Positions 26,873 to 36,037 of a stretch of 64,000 nt of DNA are shown here, piece by piece. Position 1 is the stretch's first letter. Each line of letters starts with the position of its first letter. The notes beneath the pieces are model-generated. The model made no database searches, was not told the DNA's origin, and saw nothing but the letters and a program-made list of their open reading frames with translations. Made by a program: the position numbers and the translations under genes. Source of the DNA: an uncultured Clostridia bacterium (GTDB taxonomy: Bacteria > Bacillota > Clostridia > Christensenellales > Pumilibacteraceae); assembly GCA_947175335.1 (NCBI GenBank), contig CAMWMF010000007.1:23853-87852 (forward strand), given 5' to 3'.

Positions 26873-28077
26873 AAATCGCAGTTATCGGTGGGGGCGCGGC
26901 GGGTTTGACTGCCGCCGGCAGTGCAAAAGGGTGTTCCGTTACCGTATTCGACCATATGGAAAAGGTCGGGAAAAAGATATATATTACCGGTAAGGGTAGG
27001 TGTAATTTTACTAACGTATGCGATAACCAAACGTTTTTGCAAAACATTGTTACGAATTCGCCGTTTTTGCGTTCTGCCGTTTCCAGGTTTACTCCGTACG
27101 ACGCTATCGATTTGTTGGAAAACAACGGGTGCAAAACAAAGGTAGAACGCGGCAGGCGCGCTTTTCCGTTGTCGGACAAGGCGAGCGACGTTATAAAAGC
27201 GTTAAGCAGGTATGCCGAAAGCAACGGTGCGGTAATAAGATTGAACAGCAAGGTTAAAGACATTGTTCGCACCGACAACGGTTATACGGTGTGCACCACG
27301 GACGGCGAGGAGCATTTCGACCGCGTAATATTGTGTACAGGCGGGATGAGTTATTCGCAAACCGGTTCGGACGGCAGCGCCTATACGATTATCAAGCGTT
27401 TGGGGCATACTGTCGTTGCGCCTACGCCGTCGCTTGTAGCGTTACTGACTAAGGAGAATTTATCGGCTGCCGAAGGGCTTACGCTTAAAAATGTCAGCTT
27501 GCGCACCGAAAAAATCAAGCCGATATTCGGCGATTTAATGATTACTGCGGACGGGATATCCGGGCCTATTGCGCTAACGCTGTCCGCATACGCTTCGCGC
27601 GAACAATTTCCGTACAAGGCTTATATTGATTTTAAGCCGGCGCTTTCCGCAGACGAGCTTGACGCGCGGCTTTTGCGCGACTTCGGCGCACAGCTTAATA
27701 AACAATTTAAAAATGCACTCGATTTACTCTTGCCAAAATCTATAATTCCGTTTATAATAGAAATGTCGGGAGTGGACGGCGTATTGCCTGTAAATTCTGT
27801 TACCAAAAAACAGCGGGCGCGGATAGTCGAGCTTGTCAAGAATTTTGAGCTGAACGTTATAGGCAACGAAGGCTTTAACCGCGCGGTTGTAACTTGCGGC
27901 GGCGTGGACGTAAAGGAAGTATTCCCCAAAACAATGGAATCGCGAATATTACGCGGACTGTACTTCGCAGGGGAAACGCTCGACGTGGACGCGCTCACCG
28001 GCGGATATAATTTTCATATAGCGCTTGCAACCGGATACGTAGCGGGCTCAAGCGCGGCGGAAGGACATAATGGATAG
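26869..28077 (+). CDS. HI0933/BaiN-family flavoprotein
   Basis: GGGAAGLTAAG, GKKIYITGKGRCNFTN, C-terminal GGYNFHIALATGYVAG. Confidence 0.93.
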   Translation: MKIAVIGGGAAGLTAAGSAKGCSVTVFDHMEKVGKKIYITGKGRCNFTNVCDNQTFLQNIVTNSPFLRSAVSRFTPYDAIDLLENNGCKTKVERGRRAFPLSDKASDVIKALSRYAESNGAVIRLNSKVKDIVRTDNGYTVCTTDGEEHFDRVILCTGGMSYSQTGSDGSAYTIIKRLGHTVVAPTPSLVALLTKENLSAAEGLTLKNVSLRTEKIKPIFGDLMITADGISGPIALTLSAYASREQFPYKAYIDFKPALSADELDARLLRDFGAQLNKQFKNALDLLLPKSIIPFIIEMSGVDGVLPVNSVTKKQRARIVELVKNFELNVIGNEGFNRAVVTCGGVDVKEVFPKTMESRILRGLYFAGETLDVDALTGGYNFHIALATGYVAGSSAAEGHNG

Positions 28078-28750
28078 TTCAAAGATATATGCTATTGCTC
28101 TTGACGGACCGAGTGGTGCGGGCAAGAGTACGGTAGCAAAGCTTGTTGCCAAAACGCTTGGTATAACGTATCTCGACACGGGCGCGCTGTATCGTACGCT
28201 CGGATACGTTTGCCTTAAAAACGGCGTGGACGTAAACGACGGCAGCGCGGTAGAGCAGTGCATAAAGGACGTTGACGTAAATATTGCATACAACGGCGGC
28301 GTGCAATCGGTTATTGCCGACGGCGTAGACGTATCGTCGGAGATACGCACGCCAGAAGTGTCGATGGCGGCTTCGGCTGTTTCCGCTATACCGTATGTGC
28401 GGCAAAAGCTGCTCGGGCTTCAACGCGGTATAGCCGAAAAAAGCTCGATTATATTGGACGGGCGCGACATAGGCACCGTTGTTTTGCCGCAAGCCGAATT
28501 CAAATTCTTTTTGACGGCTTCCGCGGAGGAACGTGCGCGGCGTAGGTTTGACGAGCTTACAGCTAAGGGGCAAATTGTCACATACGAGGACGTGCTTAGC
28601 GACGTTGTAACGCGCGACCGCAACGACAGCACGCGGGCAATAGCGCCGTTAAAGCGGGCAGATGACGCAGTCGAAATCAATTCGGACAAGATGTCTGCGC
28701 AAGAAGTGGCGGATTATATTTGCTCTGCCGTCAACGGAGATTTGATATGA
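28070..28750 (+). CDS. cmk: Cytidylate kinase
   Basis: IALDGPSGAGKSTVAK, YLDTGALYRTL, ILDGRDIGTVV. Confidence 0.97.
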   Translation: MDSSKIYAIALDGPSGAGKSTVAKLVAKTLGITYLDTGALYRTLGYVCLKNGVDVNDGSAVEQCIKDVDVNIAYNGGVQSVIADGVDVSSEIRTPEVSMAASAVSAIPYVRQKLLGLQRGIAEKSSIILDGRDIGTVVLPQAEFKFFLTASAEERARRRFDELTAKGQIVTYEDVLSDVVTRDRNDSTRAIAPLKRADDAVEINSDKMSAQEVADYICSAVNGDLI

Positions 28751-29469
28751 GAGCTTGGTATTGGTTTTTGAAGATAATATTGTATCCGATAGCCGCGCTG
28801 CTTTGTCCGCGAAAAATAATGAACAAGCACAAGTACAAGAAGTATGCGCGCGGACAAATCGTTATATCCAATCACTTATCTTGGATGGATATTATCTACG
28901 TGTATTTCGGTTTGCCGGGCGGATTGAAGCGCGCACTGTCCAAAAAGGAAAATCAGGGCAACAAGGCGCAGAAAGCGTTTATGAAAACGATCGGCGTAAT
29001 ATTTGTGGATAGGGATAAGCCCGAATTGTCGTCTATGCGCACGTGTATTAATGCGTTAAATAACGGTGATACGCTTGCAATTTGTCCGGAAGGCACGCGC
29101 AACCGTGTAAACAGAGAACTGCAGCCTTTACATTCCGGTGCGGCGCTATTTGCGTTAAAGGGCAACGCGCAGGTAATTCCGTACGTTGTGCACCACAAGG
29201 GCAAGCTTTTTCGCCGCAACTATTTGGGTGTCGGCGACCCTGTGGATTTATCCGATTTATACGGCAAGCGCACCGACGAGGCTACTTTACATGAAGCTAC
29301 CGAACGTTTTCGCATAGCAATGCAAACCACTCTTGACGAACTGGACGTTTGGGTTGAGCAAAAGGGTTGGAAAAAGCGTAATGAGGAAGAAAAAACAGAG
29401 CAGCGCACGTTAAAGCGCGATTACAAGGCGGCAAGAAGGGCTTATGCTAAAAGTGCGCGTAGCAAGTAA
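28747..29469 (+). CDS. plsC: 1-acyl-sn-glycerol-3-phosphate acyltransferase (PlsC)
   Basis: ISNHLSWMDI (NHxxxxD) and CPEGTRNR; start corrected to 28747. Confidence 0.93.
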   Translation: MRAWYWFLKIILYPIAALLCPRKIMNKHKYKKYARGQIVISNHLSWMDIIYVYFGLPGGLKRALSKKENQGNKAQKAFMKTIGVIFVDRDKPELSSMRTCINALNNGDTLAICPEGTRNRVNRELQPLHSGAALFALKGNAQVIPYVVHHKGKLFRRNYLGVGDPVDLSDLYGKRTDEATLHEATERFRIAMQTTLDELDVWVEQKGWKKRNEEEKTEQRTLKRDYKAARRAYAKSARSK

Positions 29470-31498
29470 TGCGGGGTTTTGCTTCGGCGTTCAACGCGCA
29501 GTGAACTCAGCTTTAAATAACGGATACAGCGACGAGCAATATATGCTCGGAGATATAACGCACAACAAGACGGTTATAGAAAAGCTTCGTGCGCGCGGAC
29601 TTAAAACGGTAGAGTCGGTGGACGAGCTGCCTATGAACGATGGCAGCGGTTGCGTCGTTATACGTTCGCATGGTGCCGACAAGGCTACATACAATCGAAT
29701 AGCGCAAAAGGGCTATAACATAATAGACGCCACATGTCCGTTTGTCGCCAAAATACACGATATAGTAAGTAAACATTACGAGGCGGGCTATCATATAGTG
29801 ATAATAGGCGAAGCGGCGCATCCGGAGGTAATTGCAACCGCCGGTTGGTGCAATAATACCGCTACGGTGATAGATCTTGACAGCGATTTGAGCGTGCTTC
29901 AATCGTACGACAAGCTGTGTGTTGTGTGTCAAACTACCTTTGACGGACAAAAATATAAAAAACTATGTGAAAAAATAAATAAAATCCATTTAAAAACAGT
30001 TGAAATTTTCGACACGATTTGCTATACTACATATGAACGTCAAAAGGAAGCGGTTATACTTGCAAAAAACTGCGACTTAGTTTTGGTCGTAGGGGATCGC
30101 GCCAGTTCGAACACCAACAAGCTTTTCGACCTGTGCGTGGCTGTAAATCCCGATACGCATTTCATCCAATCCGTTGGCGAACTCAAAAATATTAAATTTC
30201 CCCGCAGCGGCGTGATAGGTATCGTCGCCGGGGCATCGACTCCGACCGAGTCGATTATGGAGGTAAAGACTTACATGGGTCAAGAATTCGGTGAAGCGAG
30301 TAACGAAGAATTTCTCGAAGCCATCAACAAAGGAACCGTAGCTATCCGCGAAGGTAAAGCAATCACAGGTACCGTTCTTTCCGCTAATGCGGACGGTATT
30401 CGTGTCAACGTGGGCGTCAAAAACGACGGATTTATCGATAAGACCGAAGCCACCGACGACGGCGAGTACAATCCCGATGATTATCCCGTCGGAATGGAAA
30501 TTACGGCTATCGTTACCAAAAAGCGCGATGACGTAAGCGGTTGCGTGTTGCTTTCCAAGCGTCGTGCAGACTTAATGCGCAAGACCGACGAAGCCGTCGA
30601 TCAAATTCGCAACGGCGAAATGTTCGAAATGGTCGTCAAAAAGGATATTAAGGGCGGACTTATCGGCTCGCTCGGCACATATCGCGTATTTGTTCCCGCG
30701 TCGCAAATCAGGCTTAAATTCGTTCCCGACTTAAAGAAGTTTGTCGGCAAAACGCTTAGACTTCGCGCTCTCGATATAGACGATATCAATCGCAAGATTG
30801 TCGCTTCGCAACGCGTCATTCTCCAAGAGGAAAAGGATGAAAAGGACAAAAAAGCCGAAATCTTCTGGGAAAACGTAAAGCCCGACGTAGTTGTTGCAGG
30901 CGAGGTAAAGCGTATTAGTTCTTACGGTGCGTTTGTCAGTGTTGACGGCATAGACTGCTTGGCGCATATAGACCATTTGTCGTATTCGCACATAACTTCG
31001 CCCGACGAAGTGCTGGAAATCGGCAAGACTTACGACTTTTTGGTGCTTAAAGCCGATCGCGAAAAGCAACGCGTGTCGCTCGGTTACAGAGAGCTTCAAC
31101 CTCATCCGTTCGACAAGTGCATGGAAAAGCACCCCGTAGGCTCGATTATTCAGGGCAAGATAATAAGCGTGCTTCCTTACGGCGCGTTTGTGGAAATCGA
31201 ACCGGGCGTGGAAGGCTTGGTACACGTTTCCGAAGCCGCCGCCGCGTACGTAAAGGACATCAACGAAGTTCTTCACACCGGCGATCAAGTTACCGTTAAG
31301 GTGCTTGCTTATGACGAACAACACCGCAAGACAACGTTGAGTATTCGCGCTTGCCTCGACGAGGAAAAGCCTGCTGCACCCAAAGCGGCTAAGCCCGCCA
31401 AAAAGCAGGTCGAAGAAAGCGGCGTTTATACAGACAAAGCTGAAAACACCGTTTTGGCAGATTTGTTGCGTCAGGTCGGTGACGACAATAAAGATTAA
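29444..31498 (+). CDS. ispH: IspH (HMBPP reductase) fused to multiple S1 RNA-binding domains
   Basis: AGFCFGVQRAVN, SHGADKATYNR, DATCPFVAKIH, then repeated S1 motifs (GVKNDGFI, SYGAFVSVDGIDCLAHIDHLS, PYGAFVEIEPGVEGLVHVSE). Confidence 0.96.
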   Translation: MLKVRVASNAGFCFGVQRAVNSALNNGYSDEQYMLGDITHNKTVIEKLRARGLKTVESVDELPMNDGSGCVVIRSHGADKATYNRIAQKGYNIIDATCPFVAKIHDIVSKHYEAGYHIVIIGEAAHPEVIATAGWCNNTATVIDLDSDLSVLQSYDKLCVVCQTTFDGQKYKKLCEKINKIHLKTVEIFDTICYTTYERQKEAVILAKNCDLVLVVGDRASSNTNKLFDLCVAVNPDTHFIQSVGELKNIKFPRSGVIGIVAGASTPTESIMEVKTYMGQEFGEASNEEFLEAINKGTVAIREGKAITGTVLSANADGIRVNVGVKNDGFIDKTEATDDGEYNPDDYPVGMEITAIVTKKRDDVSGCVLLSKRRADLMRKTDEAVDQIRNGEMFEMVVKKDIKGGLIGSLGTYRVFVPASQIRLKFVPDLKKFVGKTLRLRALDIDDINRKIVASQRVILQEEKDEKDKKAEIFWENVKPDVVVAGEVKRISSYGAFVSVDGIDCLAHIDHLSYSHITSPDEVLEIGKTYDFLVLKADREKQRVSLGYRELQPHPFDKCMEKHPVGSIIQGKIISVLPYGAFVEIEPGVEGLVHVSEAAAAYVKDINEVLHTGDQVTVKVLAYDEQHRKTTLSIRACLDEEKPAAPKAAKPAKKQVEESGVYTDKAENTVLADLLRQVGDDNKD

Positions 31499-31509
31499 GC
31501 TTTGAACAT

Positions 31510-31549
31510 AAATCGCGTGCCAATGTTAATATCGGCGCGCGATTTTTTT
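31510..31549 (+). terminator. Intrinsic terminator after ispH-S1
   Basis: AAATCGCGTGCC ... CGGCGCGCGATTTTTTT. Confidence 0.8.
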
Positions 31550-31567
31550 AAATTATTACTTAACATA

Positions 31568-31596
31568 TTGCTCAAATTAGTATTAGTCGATATATA
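31568..31596 (+). promoter_or_regulatory. Promoter TTGCTC-N17-TATATA
   Basis: Hexamers at 31568-31573 and 31591-31596; GGAGG follows. Confidence 0.55.
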
Positions 31597-31610
31597 TGGA
31601 GGTTAGTTTT

Positions 31611-33128
31611 ATGCCGTTATATGCTGTTTGTCCGGTTTGCTTAAAGACCATAGAAATCGAACGTTTGCCCAAGCTGGTATGTCCGGATTGCGGTAGCCGA
31701 TTCGGTTATGCGGAGTTGCAAGGCAAGCATTTTATTGTTGACGAGCGCGCCGAAAAAAAGGAGATTAACATTGCAAAGGATTACTTTTTGAACGGCGAGT
31801 TTACCAGCGCTTTGGAGCATTTTAACAGTGCTTTGGTTGCCAATGCAAATTCTCATGCCGCAAAATATTTTTCACTGCTTTGCGATATTTATTTGCACGA
31901 TAACGCCGGAGAAAACGCGTCCGACGACGTGTCGGGAAAACCGTACGATGTTATTGCCGCTATTGTCGATATGATACGGCAGTCGTTGTTGACGCTTTCG
32001 CGCGGTAATGCAACCGTTGCGGACAAGTTGGCATTTATAACAGCCATGCTTTCGGAAACAAAAGTGCTCATTATCGAAAGATTGAGCGCTCGCGACGAAA
32101 TGTTCAAGAATAATATCGATGAATACCGTAAGCAGTCGATATCCGACTTGACCAAGCTGTTGGAATTGTTCAAGATAGAGCGCGAGCAAATTATGTCGTT
32201 CGCACCCGAGGTGTCTAATGCGCTTGCGGCGCTTGTGGACTGCGCTATCAAAATTTGCTACAAGGCAGTGCAAACGGTCAAAGTGGGCGAGGATATTATT
32301 ACGCCTAATGACGACGATTACAAAAAGCTTTCTTCGCTGTGCAACGATTTGTGCTTTTTCGGACACTCATTCAACCCGTATTTCGATTCGTCGCCGTATT
32401 CGCCGAACTTTATTCAAAACTACGAATACAACAAAAAAGTACTTGCAAAGATAAAAGAGTTTGACGATAAGAATAAATCTGTAGCCAAAAAGAACGTAAT
32501 TGCCGATATAAAGGGTTACGATTCCTTGCTTGCAGAGTGCGAAAAGGCTCTTGAATTTACGTACCTCAGTTGTTACCGGTCAATGTGCAGTAGGCAAGTA
32601 GCACAGCACGCGCAGCTTTTCTATGACGGATTCGAATTGGTTTATAAACTGCTTTTGCCGCGTGTGGCTATGGTTGATAAAAAGCAAGTAGAGGTGCACA
32701 CCGTCAAGTATGCCGATATGGCCGAAAGGTGCGATATGCTTACGCGCTTCCTTGTGGACTCGTACGAGCTGGACGAATCAATCGGCGTAGGCCTTCACGA
32801 ATATTACGAAAAGCTGTACGATATCGTTGACACTTACTATATGCCCGAAATCGATAAGATGTCCAAGAGCAAGGATCGCAACAATTTGTTGTACTATCAA
32901 AAGCTATTGTACGAATGTGCATGCAGTTGCGCACCTGCGCTTAAACAATACGTGGACTTTTCGGCCGAAACGGACAAGGTGCGCGTAAAGCTCGTCAAGA
33001 TTTGCCGCGACTGCACCGAGGAATTCTTACTTCGCTCGGGTATGTCTATCGACGATATAGAGCAATCCAACTTCTATCGTCCGTTGCTGCAAATTTCCAA
33101 CGCGCTTGTCGACGAGGAAAACGCATAA
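31611..33128 (+). CDS. Uncharacterised protein with N-terminal zinc ribbon (CPVC...CPDCG) and a long helical region
   Basis: MPLYAVCPVCLKTIEIERLPKLVCPDCGSRFGYAEL; SD GGAGG before ATG 31611. Confidence 0.75.
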   Translation: MPLYAVCPVCLKTIEIERLPKLVCPDCGSRFGYAELQGKHFIVDERAEKKEINIAKDYFLNGEFTSALEHFNSALVANANSHAAKYFSLLCDIYLHDNAGENASDDVSGKPYDVIAAIVDMIRQSLLTLSRGNATVADKLAFITAMLSETKVLIIERLSARDEMFKNNIDEYRKQSISDLTKLLELFKIEREQIMSFAPEVSNALAALVDCAIKICYKAVQTVKVGEDIITPNDDDYKKLSSLCNDLCFFGHSFNPYFDSSPYSPNFIQNYEYNKKVLAKIKEFDDKNKSVAKKNVIADIKGYDSLLAECEKALEFTYLSCYRSMCSRQVAQHAQLFYDGFELVYKLLLPRVAMVDKKQVEVHTVKYADMAERCDMLTRFLVDSYELDESIGVGLHEYYEKLYDIVDTYYMPEIDKMSKSKDRNNLLYYQKLLYECACSCAPALKQYVDFSAETDKVRVKLVKICRDCTEEFLLRSGMSIDDIEQSNFYRPLLQISNALVDEENA

Positions 33129-33157
33129 ATAATTATTAACCGCGCATAAAATCAAGT

Positions 33158-33943
33158 ATGCTATTCGATTTGCATAATGATTTCCCTACGCGGTTTTTTA
33201 ATGCCGACTATTGTAGCTATATTCCTAAAAATAGCAATAAAGTTACTGCGGTAATTTGGACGTCGGAGTTTGCAGACGACGCAGTAAGCAAGGTAAACGG
33301 CATTACAGGGCGCTTATCGGCGATAAAAGATGTACCGATAGCCATAGAAGACATCGGATTTTTGGCAGACGGTGAAAAATTCAAGCTTTTCGATTTTTCT
33401 CGATACTTATACTGTTCGCTCACTTGGAATTATAATACGGCTTTTGCGGGCGGCGCCTTGGACGACGGGCGACTTACCGGGCTTGGCAAAAGTGCGATAC
33501 GCATTATCGAGGACAGGGGCTGCTATATAGACCTTGCGCACCTAAACAAAACAAGCTTTTACGACGTATTGGACTGTGCAAAAAACGTGTTGTGCTCGCA
33601 TACAGGCTTTAACGGGCATCCGCGTTCGCTGGACGGACAACAAATCAATGCGCTTGTGGCACGCAATGCGGTGATAGGACTGTGTACCGTTCGCGCGTTT
33701 ACCGACGCGCACTCCGCACAAGAGTTTGCAAACGTTATTGACGCGTTTGTGCAAAAGTACGGCTGCGATTGCTTGGCATTGGGTACGGATTTTAACGGCT
33801 CGGACGATATTCCCGACGATATAAACGATTATGACAAGTTGCTTAGTGTGCGCGATATCCTTTATCGACGCGGCTATGACCGTCAATCGGTTGACAAAAT
33901 ATTTTTCGACAATGCAAATATCCTTTACAAAAAGGAGAGATAA
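33158..33943 (+). CDS. M19 (renal dipeptidase) family peptidase, short form
   Basis: FDLHNDFPTR, LTWNYNTAF, DLAHLN, CSHTGFNGHPRSLDGQQI, LGTDFNG. Confidence 0.88.
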   Translation: MLFDLHNDFPTRFFNADYCSYIPKNSNKVTAVIWTSEFADDAVSKVNGITGRLSAIKDVPIAIEDIGFLADGEKFKLFDFSRYLYCSLTWNYNTAFAGGALDDGRLTGLGKSAIRIIEDRGCYIDLAHLNKTSFYDVLDCAKNVLCSHTGFNGHPRSLDGQQINALVARNAVIGLCTVRAFTDAHSAQEFANVIDAFVQKYGCDCLALGTDFNGSDDIPDDINDYDKLLSVRDILYRRGYDRQSVDKIFFDNANILYKKER

Positions 33944-35370
33944 TGAAAGACGTTTACGAAAATCCGCTGATTACACGCTATGCGGATAGAAAAACAGCCG
34001 AAATATTTTCGGACGATAATAAGTTTAAGCTTTGGCGCAGGCTTTGGATTGCTCTTGCCGAGAGCGAAAAGGAGCTTGGGCTTGATATATCCGACGCGCA
34101 AATTGCGGAAATGAAAAAATACGCAAACGATATCAACTACGACTACGCCGAAAAGGAAGAAAAAATCGTGCGCCATGACGTTATGGCACACGTGCACGCA
34201 TTCGGCGAACAAGCAAAGTCGGCAAAGCCCATTATCCATTTGGGCGCTACAAGCTGTTACGTAACGGACAATGCCGAGCTTATACAAATTTACGACGCGC
34301 TGAACGTTGTTAAAAGCAAAATGCTTACCGTTATGGACAAGCTGCGTGCGTTTGCATTAAAGTACAAGGATTTACCCACGCTCGGCTATACGCATTTGCA
34401 ACCCGCACAACTTACAACATTAGGCAAGCGCACCACGTTGTGGCTGTACGATTTGTATTTGGACTACAACGACCTAACGCAGTTTATGCAGAATTACAAG
34501 CTTCGTGGCGTAAAAGGTACGACAGGCACGCAAGCCAGCTTTTTGTCGCTGTTCGACGGCGACGACCAAAAGGTTAAAGAACTGGAAAAAAAGGTCGTAA
34601 ATAAGCTTGGTTTTGATAATGTTTTTGCTGTCAGCGGTCAAACGTATACGCGAAAATTCGACTATTCGGTGATGTCGTTGCTGTCAAAAATCGCACAAAG
34701 CGCATATAAGTTTGCAAACGACGTGCGTATTATGCAGTCATTTAAGGAAGTGGAAGAACCGTTCGAAAAGACGCAAATCGGCTCGTCCGCTATGGCGTAT
34801 AAGCGCAATCCTATGCGCTGTGAGCGCATTTGCGCACTTGCACGGTTTGTAGAAAGCATGCCAATCAACGAGGCTGTTACAAGCTCTACGCAGTGGTTTG
34901 AGCGCACGCTGGACGACAGCGCAAACAAGCGGCTCACAATTCCGCAAGCGTTTTTAGCTATCGACGGCGTACTCAATCTGTATATTAATGTGACAGATAA
35001 CATGGTAGTTTATCCCAAGGTTATAGAGCGCAGGATAAACGACGAGCTTCCGTTTATGGCTACGGAGGAAATCTTGATGGAATGCGTGCTTGCCGGTGGG
35101 GACAGGCAGGAGCTGCACGAGGCGATTAGACAACATTCCATGGAAAGCGCAAAGGCGGTTAAAGAGCGCGGCGAAAACAACGATTTGATTGAGCGCATAA
35201 AAGGCGACTCGAAATTTGCAGCCGTTAAAGACAAAATAGACGGCATATTAAAGCCGTCCAACTTTGTAGGCATGGCGCCGCAGCAGGTAACCGACTTTAT
35301 ATCGGAGTATATCGACCCGTTGTTCGAATCCGAAAATTACGTACCATATAAGCCAAATATAAAAGTATAA
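33943..35370 (+). CDS. purB: Adenylosuccinate lyase
   Basis: GATSCYVTDNAEL, THLQPAQLTTLGKR, QIGSSAMAYKRNPMRCE. Confidence 0.96.
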   Translation: MKDVYENPLITRYADRKTAEIFSDDNKFKLWRRLWIALAESEKELGLDISDAQIAEMKKYANDINYDYAEKEEKIVRHDVMAHVHAFGEQAKSAKPIIHLGATSCYVTDNAELIQIYDALNVVKSKMLTVMDKLRAFALKYKDLPTLGYTHLQPAQLTTLGKRTTLWLYDLYLDYNDLTQFMQNYKLRGVKGTTGTQASFLSLFDGDDQKVKELEKKVVNKLGFDNVFAVSGQTYTRKFDYSVMSLLSKIAQSAYKFANDVRIMQSFKEVEEPFEKTQIGSSAMAYKRNPMRCERICALARFVESMPINEAVTSSTQWFERTLDDSANKRLTIPQAFLAIDGVLNLYINVTDNMVVYPKVIERRINDELPFMATEEILMECVLAGGDRQELHEAIRQHSMESAKAVKERGENNDLIERIKGDSKFAAVKDKIDGILKPSNFVGMAPQQVTDFISEYIDPLFESENYVPYKPNIKV

Positions 35371-35376
35371 TATAAT

Positions 35377-35403
35377 AAAAGTAGGCTAAACGCCTGCTTT
35401 TTT
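35377..35403. terminator. Bidirectional terminator between convergent genes
   Basis: AAAAGTAGGC-TAAAC-GCCTGCTTTTTT. Confidence 0.85.
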
Positions 35404-35405
35404 GT

Positions 35406-35891
35406 TTACAGCAAATTTACAAATGCGTTAGAGAGGTGAATTATAAAGAATAATCCGGCAGTGCCGACAAGAAAATAGTTTTTGCGCCACAGTCCGATAA
35501 ACAAGTAGTACAGCGGGGGAAGTGCGAATATAAAGATTATCATAACTGCCACCGTTTGTATGCCGCAAAAGTACAGTATCCAACCGACAAAGTTAAGTGC
35601 GATTACGCCCGCCGCGACCGAAAAGAAAGCGATTTCACTTTTGGTTTTTATATTAAATAATTTATTATCGCCGTGAACGATTAAGATCATTACCGCAACG
35701 CACAGTATGCCGAATATTTTTTCGCATACGTCCAAGAATACCGAGTTTGTCGGCATGTTCATAATCGGGTTTAATTGCAAGGGAATCAACGGCATAATCA
35801 TATACGGTAGCTCTTGTATCGCAAACAAGACTAAACCAATCAGCCAAAGCCCCAAGTATTGATTTTTGATTATTTTAACCCACTTGAACAT
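35406..35891 (-). CDS. Hypothetical multi-pass membrane protein
   Basis: 161-aa ORF with several hydrophobic segments between convergent/divergent neighbours. Confidence 0.6.
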   Translation of the reverse strand: MFKWVKIIKNQYLGLWLIGLVLFAIQELPYMIMPLIPLQLNPIMNMPTNSVFLDVCEKIFGILCVAVMILIVHGDNKLFNIKTKSEIAFFSVAAGVIALNFVGWILYFCGIQTVAVMIIFIFALPPLYYLFIGLWRKNYFLVGTAGLFFIIHLSNAFVNLL

Positions 35892-35937
35892 AGTAAAATT
35901 ATATCACAAATTTATCTATAAGTCAACATTAACCGTT

Positions 35938-35985
35938 TTTATAGTGTATATGGCGTGCATTTAACATAATTATTTATAGTGTATA
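35938..35985. repeat. 13-bp direct repeat TTTATAGTGTATA (35938-35950 and 35973-35985)
   Basis: Two identical copies 35 bp apart, just upstream of a -35 box. Confidence 0.8.
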
Positions 35986-35987
35986 GC

Positions 35988-36016
35988 TTGTTTTTATCGC
36001 TTTTTAATGATATAAT
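35988..36016 (+). promoter_or_regulatory. Promoter TTGTTT-N17-TATAAT
   Basis: Hexamers at 35988-35993 and 36011-36016. Confidence 0.65.
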
Positions 36017-36037
36017 TATGTGTAAGGAGATGTCGAT

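Noticed and set aside
33143-33160. TAAAAT 5 nt before the M19 dipeptidase ATG, considered as another leaderless start
   Set aside because: No acceptable -35 hexamer at 16-18 bp; may be chance in AT-rich spacer
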